Of a stretch of 64,000 nt of DNA, positions 22,855 to 33,645 are shown piece by piece; the stretch's first letter is position 1, and each line of letters begins with the position of its first letter. A model generated the notes under the pieces. It was not told where the DNA came from and did no database searches. It saw nothing but the letters and a program-made list of their open reading frames with translations. Location of the stretch: positions 3,782,001-3,846,000 of the forward strand of contig OY776673.1 of NCBI GenBank assembly GCA_963675555.1, read 5' to 3'. The position numbers were made by a program, and so were the translations under genes. This DNA is from Leptura quadrifasciata (lineage: Eukaryota > Arthropoda > Insecta > Coleoptera > Cerambycidae).

Positions 22855-23580
22855 CTCAGCGACATCAGGTGTTCCCCAAGGTTCTGTGCTTGGGCCTTTG
22901 CTATTTAACATTTTTATAAATGATATCGCCATTGGCTTAAACTGCAAAAAATTACTTTATGCCGATGGCCTAAAAATTCTTACATCTATCACTAATGTAG
23001 AAGACTGCGCTGATTTGCAAAATGATCTTGTACAATGTACAACTATAGTCTTGATGTAGCGTAAACAATTTACAGCTAAATATCTCAAAGTGCAGCTCTA
23101 TGAGATACTTTCGTGCTGCACAAAATCCAATAAAATTTATATATACAATTAATAATGAACAACTGAAGAGCTGTAGTCACATAAAGACCTAGAAGTTATA
23201 TTCGACCCAAAGTTATCTTTTGTTAGCCATATCAGTCAAATCACATCTAATTCCTTCAACAATTTAGGCTGCATTATCCGAAATTGTAAAAAATTTAACG
23301 AAAATACATTAAAACTTCTCCTTAATCCATTTGTGAGGTCAAGACTGGAATATGCTTCAATAGTATGTAGTCCTGATTATGAAAAACCTAAATATAGCAT
23401 TGATAAACCTCTGAGACGTTTTCTTAAGTACCTTTGGTTCAAAGTTTCTGGAAATTATTCAGGGAGAAATTTTCCACATCGTGACTTATTACATAGGTTG
23501 AACACAAGTGATCTTCAACTACGTCGGGTGTATCACTCTTTTGTATTCCTTTTTGTAACCAAAATAAAAGAAAATAATTA
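22855..23580 (+). pseudogene. 5'-truncated non-LTR reverse transcriptase
   Basis: The copy enters at SATSGVPQGSVLGPLLFNI, followed by FINDIAIGLNCKKLLYADG, where the catalytic YADD has become YADG. After frame breaks, the thumb region reads VIFDPKLSFVSHISQI and RSRLEYASIVCSPDYEK, and the last open frame (23333-23581) gives SIDKPLRRFLKYLWFKVSG and LLHRLNTSDLQLRRVYHSF. The block order is complete from palm to C-terminus. The 5' part, including the endonuclease, is missing, as expected from abortive reverse transcription. A related C-terminal end may be the fragment at 35336-35524. Confidence 0.8.
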
Positions 23581-23581
23581 A

Positions 23582-25080
23582 AAAAATAAAATGAAAACAA
23601 TATTTGAGGGCCAGATCATATGTACTTTGTCCAGCGGGGTCCAAATATGCAAAAATGCACAGGTTAACCGATTCAAAAATTTGATATTAATGTAAATTCG
23701 ATCACTTTGGTTCTTCACATCAGATAATTGAAAATTTCATCCCATATCACTACATCAAATTTGAAAAAGATCCATTCGCCCATTCAAAAGTTACAACCCT
23801 ATCGGCTGAGTCACCCGATATGTGATTTTATCTTTTTTTTATGTTCAACAACAATTTCAGTATACTAATCAGTTAGCGACTAGGCAATTAAGTGGGTTGC
23901 CATTTTTCATTATTTACATGATTCAGAACATGATTCCTGAGGCGTAAGACAAAGAACCCCTTGAATGACGCCAGTGCCTCATGGTCAGGCCATGATACAT
24001 CAACTTTGAAGAATTTATAACACTTGACCATAATAGCAGCCCACATACTTATTTGTAAACTTACGGTAGCCTTCTAGATACATTCTAAAAATCATACACT
24101 AAGTTGTCATTTTGAAAATTTATGTTCAGACTTTCAGACAACAGAATATACAGCTATTTCTAGAGGTTGTTTTATTTTGGTTTGCATTGTGATGTCTTAG
24201 GTTTGGAGAAGATTGTACGGGAACTTTGCATCTTCCTCATTTAATTCATTCATGTGTAAATAGTGTAAATTATTAATTTCTAGAGTTGTTGTGTCATCTT
24301 TTCTGATTGCTATGTCTCGGTCATGTTTTAGCATGTTAATAATACGAAAATTTTGAATAGTGGCCCCTTCGAAGAGGACAATTTTTGGGCAAAAAACCAT
24401 TAAGCCTTTTAGCTTTGAATTTTTTACCATTTTGGGGACAACGAGATTATTTTTTAAGCCACGACGACCACACTACTACTACATACTATCTATAATAGTG
24501 GATAACGGATAGTTACAAGTCTGCATATTCAGCGGCAACAAAAGAGGATCTCTTATCATTCTAAATTATACAACAGAATCGTTTTATTACCACCTGCTCA
24601 AGTAGTTTATCTAAGAATATAAATTTCCAGATATAATTCTTACAATTTATTTATTATATATGTTATAAATTAATTTATCTGTTATTTATAATTATATCAG
24701 CTATAATTACTGTTCTCACGGAAGTGTTGAGATAAAGCGCTATCCGCGTTGCAAATTAATTTTTGTGTGACAGTACAGTTAACATCGATAGTAAAATAGG
24801 CAGGTCTATTGAAAGATTATTAAGATGGCTAATATATATTTTTGAAGACAATTTGCAACTATTTATGTTCCATAATCCTTAACTTTACGAAGAGATACAG
24901 AGAAACGTTTATAATGCAGACAGATTATAATCCTAACCATACATTTTCATTCAATACTCACAGTATGGAAAGCGCACATTCAGCTGTTTTTACTTCCACG
25001 TCCAATGGAAGTATAATAACGCAAAAAATATATATATTTTTTGTTGAAATAGGCTTAAAATGTCATGAAACGTCGAGATC
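23582..25080. other. No recognisable gene
   Basis: Frames at 24197-24430 (minus) and 24842-25084 (plus) were read and match nothing I know. The part 23590-23850 resembles a decayed repeat but cannot be assigned. Confidence 0.3.
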
Positions 25081-25324
25081 TTAAATTTGAGCGAAAAAAA
25101 ATTCTGTCTGTCTGTCGGTCTGTAACTTTTTATGCGCACGTTTATGATATTGACTTGAAATTTGGTACACTTATGTATTATAACAAAATCAGAAACTAGA
25201 TTATATTTTGATCTAATTCCGTTGAAGAGTTCGGTGGTAAATGGGATAAATAAGGGTAAATAGTAAAAGCAAGCGGGTAAGAGCCATAAAATTGCAATTT
25301 ATGGTATGTACGAAAAGTCAGTTA

Positions 25325-25636
25325 CCCCCCACTATCACCCCCAATACCACCCTCACACTATTATGAAAGGAACTAAAAAAAAATAAAATGTGATTTAGTG
25401 TGTATACAAGAACGAAACGTCACAAAAAATTTCTTTGGCGGTAGCTACCCCATTGCCACCCCCACCCTATTATTAAAGGGAGTAAAAAATTAAATTGGGA
25501 TTTAGTGTGTATACGAGAACCAAGGGATTCTAAAAAATTTTTGGCACTAGTCACCCCCTCTACCACCCCCAATTTCACCCCCACCCTATTACTAAAGGGA
25601 GTAAAATATTACATTGGGATTTAGTGTGTATAAGAC
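25325..25636 (+). repeat. Minisatellite of ~115-bp units, three copies
   Basis: The phrase gggatttagtgtgtata recurs near 25390 (as tgtgatttagtgtgtata), 25500 and 25615, each preceded by a caccctatta(t/c)(t/g)aaaggga block and a cacccccacc tract. The spacing of about 112-118 bp defines three imperfect units. Upstream, gtctgtctgtcggtctgt (25110) and a ttgaaatttggtacac phrase belong to the same repeat element. It abuts an RT fragment downstream. Confidence 0.75.
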
Positions 25637-25689
25637 TTGGATAAAAAAATCTGGATGTGGAAGTAGTGATTGTTTGGGTAGCGGTTTTT

Positions 25690-25811
25690 TAGTAGTAACT
25701 CTTGATACTCATCCAGTCTGGAGCCATCACATTGACAAAGTAACTGCAAAACTTAACAAAAGCTTCTATGTCATAACTTCTTTAATAAATTATATAAATA
25801 CTTCAACTTAA
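25690..25811 (+). pseudogene. Short LINE RT C-terminal fragment
   Basis: The frame gives FLVVTLDTHPVWSHHID and KVTAKLNKSFYVITSL, the region just after the RT palm (FLGV.LD..L.W..HI..V..KL). It begins inside the open frame 25614-25811, whose first part is contributed by the minisatellite unit, and ends at a stop. Only about 40 residues remain. Confidence 0.6.
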
Positions 25812-26095
25812 TTAAATCTATATTATTTCTTTGTTTATTCACCCATTATTATGGGTATATTTAGTATAAGTCTTTATATATGGTGATTTACACTTAGTAC
25901 GATATTTCTTGTATGTTTCATATGTTATATTATTTTCTTTTTTTTTTCTTTTTTTGTTGTTGTTTGGATACTACTGTCGTGAGCAGAAAAAAATAGGACA
26001 ACTTTTTTTTTCTAATGTAAATCTGCCTCTATTTAAATATGTAATGAGTAGCCGAAATAAAACAGATATCATTTTTAATTTATTTTTTATTTTAA

Positions 26096-26225
26096 TGCTG
26101 TAGTAAATGATGGATGGTTAATGAGACAAATTGCACTGTGTTATAACATTAACAAAAATTTGGTGTGTAACATTTTAAGAAAGTGGAGAATTAGTAGAAA
26201 TCCTGGATCAAAGGACAAAGGATAT
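26096..26225 (+). pseudogene. Tc1-like transposase N-terminus, inverted copy
   Basis: The plus strand reads NDGWLMRQIALCYNINKNLV then CNILRKWRISRNPGS before a stop. The same segment occurs on the minus strand at 26700-26790 (YNIDKNSVCNILRKWRISG...RNPGSGRRR). It is therefore an inverted duplicate of the DNA-binding start of the neighbouring transposase. Confidence 0.6.
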
Positions 26226-26800
26226 CCTACTTAACAAGAAATTAACTATTAATATTTGGTTATTGCTCCATTTCTGTTTATAACTTCTATAAGTCTGTTT
26301 GGCATAGAACGGAAAATTGACCACTTTGACGGAAAATCTACCACTTTTATCATTTAGATATATATTTCTCATCGAATCGAGTATTCGGAGGGCGGTAAGG
26401 ACTGGAAAGTTTTTTCGTCTGTAAAGATTACATTGTTCCAAAAATTTACATCATGCGCTAAAAAAATCCTACTCGAGCTTCTTTATGTTCAGCTTTAAGT
26501 AAGTATTTCTGTGCTGCTGCATGACAGCGTAGCTCCGATTCTCTTACTCGCCGGCAACCAGTACTACTCGATCCAGGAAAATTCGTTTCTTCAGCAGCCT
26601 GAATAACTGAGTAAAATGGATTTGTCAATTGCAAATCTTGTTGTTGAGTTGATATCCTTCGTCGCCCTGATCCAGGATTTCTAATAATCGTACCGCTTAT
26701 TCTCCACTTTCTTAAAATGTTACACACCGAATTTTTGTCAATATTATAACGCATTGACCATCCATTTTTTACTTTTTGTATACTCATTTATATCTTCATT
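26209..26800 (-). pseudogene. Tc1-like transposase relic
   Basis: From 26787 the minus strand encodes MSIQKVKNGWSMRYNIDKN, a first helix-turn-helix NSVCNILRKWRISGTI, a basic GRPR-like hinge GSGRRRIST, a second helix (NPFYSVIQAAEETNF) and RESELRCHAAAQKYLL. Then, after a stop and frame change near 26450, HDVNFWNNVIFTDEKTFQSL carries the first catalytic aspartate. The remaining part to 26209 is out of frame and the rest of the DDE domain is absent. Typical length is about 340 residues, so roughly half is left. Confidence 0.75.
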
Positions 26801-28390
26801 ACTTTCTATATAGAATTCTTATCTTACCATCTAGCCGTTAATACGACACCTTGTTTGACATGTCTTATCCATGTTGTGCTGCGGCTAAAGGGATTAATAA
26901 AGATAATTGTTTATTTTAATATCAGAAATGCACTATTGCGTTGCTCTATAAACCATTACTTACAGATCACCCTGTATGTGCTATCCACATCTATGATGGC
27001 CCTAACTGATTCACAAACTATTTCTGAAAGCTGAAATTGAAATCAATCTCTGCTTTAAAACTTTTTAGTAAAATTATGTGCCTTGAGCTTCAGTTACCGC
27101 CACGGAGAGCTTTGCTGACCTCTGGTGTGCGGTAACGTAATTAAAAATGTAATTAGTATGTTAATGGACGCGGTCGAAGCTTAAAATTAAACGATCAATA
27201 ACACAGCACACAGCTATGGTAATATCACAGCCATAAGGAAATTCGAAGAAACAAATTCATTACCCCGTAGTGGCCGATGGGCCAATCGCCAACTTTCTTT
27301 CACTGGCGAGGAACCAGTCAGCAAAACAAAAGGTGCAATAAAATCAAGAACGAGAGTTCAAGGTGGCCACAGCGACGTGTGACTGTGCAAAAAATGTAGA
27401 TGGATATCCGCTTTGTGTTTTGTTGGTTTCAATGGCGAAGAGGCGGGCATAGAGTTTCAGTAAATGGCACGGGGTTTGATGCAGGCCTACAATATAGTGT
27501 GATAAAAAACTTACACGCATTGTGTGTTAATGGTCTTTACGCTACGAAAATAATTATCTAAATCGAGATATCGGCTAATTACACCCACATTTTTTTTTTT
27601 TTATTATAATTTTTATACAGGGGGGCTTTAATAATAGGGCATAATTCAAGGGTGTCAAAATTGCATAGACGTAGGTGGGGATCGCATCAAAAATTTACTC
27701 TAAGTTGCAACAAATTATTTCAGAAGAAAATCAGTGAGTTTGCGTAGCTGTCAATCTTTAGTTTTTACTTACGTTCTGTATTTTTTTTTCAATAAATACA
27801 ATCTATCTCTTTCAAATTGAGAGAGAAAAAATGTTGATCATCAGGTACAGCTCATGAGGCGTCCTCCACGGGCCAGCGTGATACGATACATAAATTATCG
27901 TCTTTTGGATTAAAAAATCTTTCCTGGCCAATTTTGGAGAAGATAGGTATAAAGGTAGTTGAAATATTGCAAAAAAAAGAAAAAAATACGAATTTGACGA
28001 TTTGTATCTTTTTCTGCAGCAACAATTTACTAAAGGATGTTTGGTTATATCCTCATATTTTAGTCCAAAGAATCTACACTTTTACTATAACCTATTATTA
28101 ATCGCCCACCCTGTATTCATCCTAATTATAAGTATGATGTAAAATCGTTTATTAAACAAAATATTGTTTTCGAGAAAGAAAATGTTATGTCATGAAAAAA
28201 ATTTATCATTTTTGTTACATAAATTGCGTTTACTGTTTCAAAAAAAAACATTGACAATGACAATGACATTTATCGAATTTAGAATAGAATGTATTTATTA
28301 GCCTTTTTTGCCATACAAAATATGAATAAGGTAAATCAGTGTTAATTATCTAAAATACATAAATATAAAATCCTAAAAATTGGACATAGT
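26801..28390. other. No recognisable gene
   Basis: Two phrases typical of mariner-type ends occur (caccctgta near 26960 and 28110). Near 28270-28320 the minus strand reads ggctaataaatacattctat, which resembles a LINE 3' tail. No coding relic was recognised. Confidence 0.3.
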
Positions 28391-28392
28391 AA

Positions 28393-29828
28393 AAACAACC
28401 AATTCGATTTACAGATAATAAAAACTTCTCATTCCAAAATGGACAATTTCCAGATTCACTAAAACAAGCTATTATTACACCTATATTTAAAGGTGGCGAT
28501 AAACTTGTTACGAACAACTATAGACCAATATCGGTAATTAGTAACATAGCCAAAATATTTGAAAAATGCATGGTCTCTCGACTTCATAGCCACTCACTGT
28601 CTCACAACATAATATCGCCAAAGCAATTCGGATTTAGACAAAACTGCTCCACGGAAAATGCCTTATTTCACTTTACAAACAAAATACATGAGCATCTTAA
28701 CAAAAATGAAAAAACCATTGCCATATTTTTAGATCTAGCTAAAGCTTTCGATAGTATATCACACGAACTATTGTTGGAAAAATTGGAGAAATACGGAATT
28801 AGAGGAGTAGCATTAGATTGGTTAAAAAGCTATTTATCAAATAGAAAAGCCTTAGTAAAAATTAATAAAATATTAAGTAGTCCAGAAAATGTGACATATG
28901 GTGTTCCACAAGGAACAGTTTTAGGTCCGCAATTATTCCTTTTTTACATAAATGACATGCTGATATCATCGCATATGCTGATGATACTGCTCTAACATTC
29001 CACGGTACAGACTGGTCTGAGGTCACCAAAAAAAGCGAAAAGGGACTGTATAAAATTAAATGCTGGATGGACAATAACTTGTTAAGTCTCAATCATGCAA
29101 AAACAAAGTTCAATACTTTCAGCAATAGTTCAAGACTACAACCGAAAATTGACAATTTAAAATTCCACGAAAAATGTGACTTAATAAACTGCACGTGCGA
29201 GAATGTAATTGGGAACACTACAAACATTAAATATCTGGGTCTTATAATAAATGAGACAATGAGATGGAATGAACATACCGAATATCTTAATACAAGACTA
29301 AGAAAACTTGTCCATGTATTCTATAAGCTTCGCAACGTTCTTCCAATTAATATTTTAAAAATGACATATAAATCGCTGGTAGAATCAATACTTACCTACG
29401 GCATTATAATATGGGGTGGGACATATAACAGCCAATTGAAAAATATAAAAATAACACAAAAATGGATACTTAAAGTAATGCTGTGGAAAAATCGAAGATA
29501 TTCTACAGAACAACTTTTTCTAGACAGTAATGTCTTCAATTTAAATGGATTATATATCCTTAATGTAGCAAAATTTATCTACAGAAATAGGGAACTAAGA
29601 GTACCAACAAACCACATACACAATACAAGGCAAAATGAACGCAATGCGCTTTTTACACCTAGACCAAATTCTAATTTGTACAAAAAATCTCTTGGCGTCA
29701 CTGGTCCAAAGATATATAATATTATTCCCGAATACATAAAAGCAATAAATAATTACAAACTATTCTGTAAAAAGCTGTCAATATTTATCATGCATAATTT
29801 ACATTTATTTGAACAAATATTCTCATAA
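28393..29828 (+). pseudogene. CR1/Jockey-group LINE ORF2, RT to C-terminus, one frameshift
   Basis: The frame is open from 28393 and reads LKQAIITPIFKGGD, NNYRPISVISNIAKIFEKC, FGFRQNCSTENALF, IAIFLDLAKAFDSISHEL (first catalytic aspartate), KYGIRGVALDWLKSYLSNR and YGVPQGTVLGPQLF. One base is missing between 28955 and 28971, just before the catalytic box; in the next frame AYADDTALTF is intact and the protein continues without stops to 29828 (IKYLGLIINETMRW, YKSLVESILTYGIIIWGG, VAKFIYRNRELR). About 480 residues of RT plus C-terminal domain are preserved; the endonuclease is lost by 5' truncation. Apart from that single frameshift the copy looks young. Confidence 0.85.
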
Positions 29829-30108
29829 CTTCTAATTCAATTATTGCACTTAATCTCCATAATTTTATAATAATTATTAATAATTCATTATTAGTCTTTT
29901 ATTTGTTAGTTTTAATTTTTAGTTGTTAGTTAGTAACGAATACGATATGTACATTAATATTGTTAATAATAATATCTTAGTGAAATATTAAGACACAAAA
30001 TGATTTCCTTGTGAAATCAGGTGCATTTATACAATAAAGAATAACTGTAATAATAATATTGTAAAATTGGATTAAAAATAAAGTTATTATTATTATTATT
30101 ATTAATAT
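29829..30108 (+). mobile_element. 3' UTR and (ATT)n tail of the LINE
   Basis: After the ORF stop, about 250 bp of AT-rich UTR lead to attggattaaaaataaag followed by about seven TTA/ATT units (30080-30107). The same tail type ends the LINEs at 42444-42466 and 46440-46471 in the matching orientation, so a short microsatellite serves as the 3' end of these families in place of poly(A). Confidence 0.75.
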
Positions 30109-30309
30109 TATTTAATAAAAACACCTGTAAGCATAAAGTGTACACCAATGACTTCAGAATAGGATAGACAAAGCATCCTCTTGGTTTGTTGTGTATCATT
30201 TATTTGTTTACATTGCTTCAAAAATAAATACTGCTACTCAGCATTCTATTGGCTAAAGGCACGTGGGTATATGCGCACGCAGTCCCTCTCAACACGTTTT
30301 GTTTACAAT

Positions 30310-30315
30310 TCAGTT
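30310..30315 (+). promoter_or_regulatory. Arthropod-type initiator (Inr) candidate
   Basis: TCAGTT matches the arthropod initiator consensus TCAGT(T/C) and lies about 110 bp upstream of the ATG of the THAP-type exon. Upstream is a GC-richer stretch (cacgtgggtatatgcgcacg, 30260-30280). No TATA box at -30 is convincing. Supporting evidence is position only. Confidence 0.35.
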
Positions 30316-30423
30316 GCAGCGTTGGCCGCCATTAAAGTGTTTATGATAAATCGAAGTTAAACAATGTTATTACAGTGGTTTTGTAGTGTTTTTGAAGACA
30401 AAATTTGTTATTGTGAATAAACA

Positions 30424-30488
30424 ATGGGAAAATATTGTGTTGTATGTAGATGTCTCTTTAAAATTGGAGTTTATCGATCTTTTCACAG
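30424..30488 (+). CDS. THAP-type zinc-finger first exon (P-element-like)
   Basis: The reading frame MGKYCVVCRCLF then KIGVYRSFHR matches the start of a THAP domain: an N-terminal M..(C/Y)CVV.C with the first CxxC zinc ligands, followed by the (S/V).F(H/R)(R/K)FP turn. In-frame reading hits a stop at 30490, but the sequence there is CACAG|GTAGGT, a good splice donor after 30488, so the exon would encode 21 residues plus two bases. THAP domains are the DNA-binding domain of P-element transposases and of host THAP proteins. No following exon with the remaining Cx..H ligands was found before the inverted repeats, so the gene is probably truncated. Confidence 0.5.
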
Positions 30489-31044
30489 GTAGGTGAAATT
30501 ATCTCATAAACGTAACCTCGGGTTGGAACGACAAATAAGCAAAATTGTAAATGTTCAGTGCAATAAATATTGGAAGTATAGAAAATGTTTTTGGTAATTC
30601 TAAAGGAGAACGGAAACCTCGAATTTTTTCGTGGTTTTTTCAGGATACCTTATTTTAGGGTCGTAGAACATGAATCTGAAATTACTTTTGCGTGCATACG
30701 AACCGTTTGTCCAAAAAAGTTTTTGAAAATTTTTCTTATAACACGCACTTTTTCATGTACCTATTTATACACCAACAGCACTTGTATATCACCTTTTTCC
30801 TTATTAAGAACACACTATGGCCTTTATAGAACAATAAACCCTTCAGTTATGGCAGAAAACTCACTTTCTTTTGCATAAAAATCAGAATTTTATTCGCTGA
30901 AATTGTGTTAGATGAACGTCCATCTGTCATTTGATTACGTATATTTAAATGCGTTATTTGCGCATGTGTGCAATATTAAGGCTTGGTGTCTAAAGGCACG
31001 ACGGGTTTGGTTATGCGACGTCATTTTTCCAAACACATTCCGCG

Positions 31045-31405
31045 ATCGGTCGACGCTTAGCAAGGGATTTCGAAGCGTCGATGGACGCGAACGTGTCTTG
31101 GAGGGCAAGGGATATATAATAGTACTTAGCACCTTATTAAATCTGGGACAGACGGGGTTAAGTATTATTTATAAACATATATATCCCTTGCCCTTCAAGA
31201 CACGTTTGCGCCCATCGACGCTACGAAATCCGCGCGCGTGGATTGCGAATCGTCGATGGGCGCAAACGTGTCTTGAAGGGCAAATGATATATAATAGTAC
31301 TTAGCACCTTATTAAATCTGGGGCAGACGGCGTTAAAGTATTATTTATAAACATAAATCAAGACACGTTCGCGGCCGGCCGACGTTTCGAAATCCGCGTC
31401 GTTTA
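31045..31405. repeat. Two tandem ~175-bp GC-rich hairpin units
   Basis: Each unit has the form X-Y-X'. X contains cgtcgatg(g)gcgcaaacgtg and gggcaa; Y contains agtacttagcaccttatt and aatctgg; X' is the reverse complement of X (caagacacgttcgcg / ccatcgacg). Unit 1 spans about 31050-31225 and unit 2 about 31235-31402; Y recurs at 31118 and 31294. CpG dinucleotides are frequent, in contrast to the AT-rich surroundings. Confidence 0.7.
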
Positions 31406-32165
31406 GTATTTCTGTTTTTTCGGCAGAAGAGGGGGGTGTTCTATAGAATGACCCATACCGGTTTCTCATGATATTGGTCAGTGTCGGTACTTTAGACACA
31501 AATTTGTGCCGTGTATGAAAAAGTGAAAGAAAAATTTTCAAATTTTTTTTTTTACAAATGGTTCATATGCACGCAAAACTAATTTCAGATTCGTGTTCTA
31601 CGACCCCAAAATAGGGTATCCTGAAAAAATCACGCAAAAATTCGAGGTTTCCGTTCTCCTTTAGAATGACCTTAATTATACGAAACAATCACCCTCTTTA
31701 ACATATACGCCACTGGCAACGAGTTCCAAAACATAAACAAAACTATCTCCATCCTTTTTTAATAATAGAATGTATGAGATCGTAGGGAAACACAACAACT
31801 CATGTGTTAATGTATAGGACATGCTTTGTCTATCCTATTCTGAAGTCATTGGTGTACACATATACACAGGTTTCATGCAAAAATGAAGGTACCTGGGAGA
31901 CAATACGTTTATACAATCTATGCCATGTTATAACACTCTTCCAAAGTATAAAAACAACTCAGCAAAACAGCGTGACAATTTAACTGCATTAGGTAAAATG
32001 TTAAAGAGACTAAAACCGGCGTAGACTGGCGACTTTTCATATTTCTCGTGCAAGCATTTACCAAGACAGAACTTTTCTTTATTCTTGTTGGATAATCATG
32101 AAAGTCTATATTTTTTTAAAATTTGGTTTGACTTAGATATACAAAACATAATATTTTCAGTATAT

Positions 32166-32393
32166 AGACGTAATCCAGATTTTAACCCATTGGATTTCGG
32201 TATACGGGGCGCAATGAAAGATCTTGTTTACAAAAATCCGATAAATACCCACGCACAACTTTGACAAGAAATCAATGCAGCAACAGCAGCCTTTTTTGAT
32301 CTAATGGTATTATTTAATATGAGGCGATCTTTTATGAATCGTATAGATAAGTGTATCGAGGAGGATGGTGGACATATTGAACATTTACTCTGA
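32166..32393 (+). pseudogene. Mariner-type transposase C-terminus
   Basis: The plus strand reads RRNPDFNPLDFGIRGAMKD, equivalent to the SPDLNPLDFFLWG block around the third catalytic residue of mariner transposases, then LVYKNPINTHAQL, one in-frame stop, and a tail ending NRIDKCIEEDGGHIEHLL with a stop codon. The final (R)C(I/L)...GGH(F/I)E(H/..)L is the usual C-terminus. Only the last ~75 residues survive; no related N-terminal part lies nearby. Confidence 0.75.
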
Positions 32394-33640
32394 GATAATA
32401 TATCATTTGTAGAGTTTCTTTTCCCATTCTGTTTTTTTATTCGTTGAACCTTTGTTTAAATCATAATTTTGTTTAATTAAATTTTCTCTTCATTGTTTTT
32501 CAAAGAAAATTAATTAACTTGATAATTCGTGCTATAATTCTACGTAATAGTGTCAACATTAATATTGCTTATAATGATTTATGAGGTTGAATGTTAAAAT
32601 GCGATTTTCTTGAAAACGTACAATTTCTAAGACTAATGACAAGTATACTTCTTTTTCGCTAAAATGACGGAACAACTCTAATCATTTTCAAAAAACATTG
32701 TCTCAGCCTTATGTAACTTGCGAATTCGTGGACATTTACCAATACAAACAGTCATAAATTCTTGTAATCGTATATTAAATCTCGTATTAAGTCATAAACC
32801 TAATAAAGTGTATCGAGTCATTATTAGGTGATGACCACCACCATCCTTCCCTTAATCAAAAACTACCGAACCGTGCCTTGATATTTCTTTACCTGTAATT
32901 GGCTTCCCAACGAACCAAGTACTAATTTTAATCTGACAAAACTTCTGAAACTAGATTATTCGTTTAAACTAACAGAATTGGAATTTTCGATTTTTAAACA
33001 CCCTATGGCACCACAGATTTAAAATCATTGTCGGCTATTAAGTACAGCGTTTATTGCTTAGCTCTGGATAATTATCTAGACATTAAAATGCTAAATGTTG
33101 GAAACAACAAACACAAATTTAAAATTTATCACTTTTGCCTTGCAGCTAGATAATTTCATTATTCGTGCGGTAACTGTTACTAGAAACAATTTAAATTAAT
33201 CAAACTTCTAAGGCTTATTCTGTATAGATGGAGCAATATTTTAAAATAATGGCGCGGTTAATAGCCATAATGCATCATTAGAGGTGATAAAATAGAAGAG
33301 CCCCGTGTGTGGTCCTTAAATGTTTGGAAGAGAGGAGGGTGTTTATTGACAATTAAGGTAGAAACTTTTTAATCAACATACAGTACGAACGCGCCTCCGA
33401 ATGGCTTCCAATAAAACATAGCTGCCACTTCTGGAAAATACACCTCCGGACCGGTAACATCTACGCCAGGTTGGACTGAGGTTATGCTTGTTGTTAGCGT
33501 GGCGTGCGGTACGGGTGTCAATTATATGAAGCGTAGTGTCGCGATATAGAGTGGTTCTATTCAAGATAATATTATATATAATGATGCTCAATAGATAAAT
33601 CCTCAGGAAATTGTCAATGCCTTTGCTACCTTCTTTCAAA
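32394..33640. other. No recognisable gene
   Basis: AT-rich non-coding DNA; the minus-strand frame at 33373-33672 is antisense to the beginning of an RT relic and has no family signature. Confidence 0.3.
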
Positions 33641-33645
33641 CTGCA

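Larger units (their letters stand above)
30121..31872. mobile_element. Foldback-like element with long inverted repeats
   Basis: An outer inverted repeat pairs 30121-30176 with 31820-31872 (shared core gtgtacaccaatgacttc and aggatagacaaagcat). An inner pair matches 30592-30712 with 31566-31672 (ctaaaggagaacggaaacct, caggatacc). Between the inner arms are tandem GC-rich hairpins (31045-31405). The left half additionally carries a promoter-like segment and a THAP-type exon (30300-30488). The element follows directly after the LINE tail at 30108. It could be an internally deleted P-superfamily transposon or a foldback element that captured a P-like 5' end. Confidence 0.6.

Noticed and set aside
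30912..31304. 130-codon plus-strand frame
   Set aside because: It runs across the tandem hairpin units and the inverted repeat; translation follows the repeat structure and shows no protein family.
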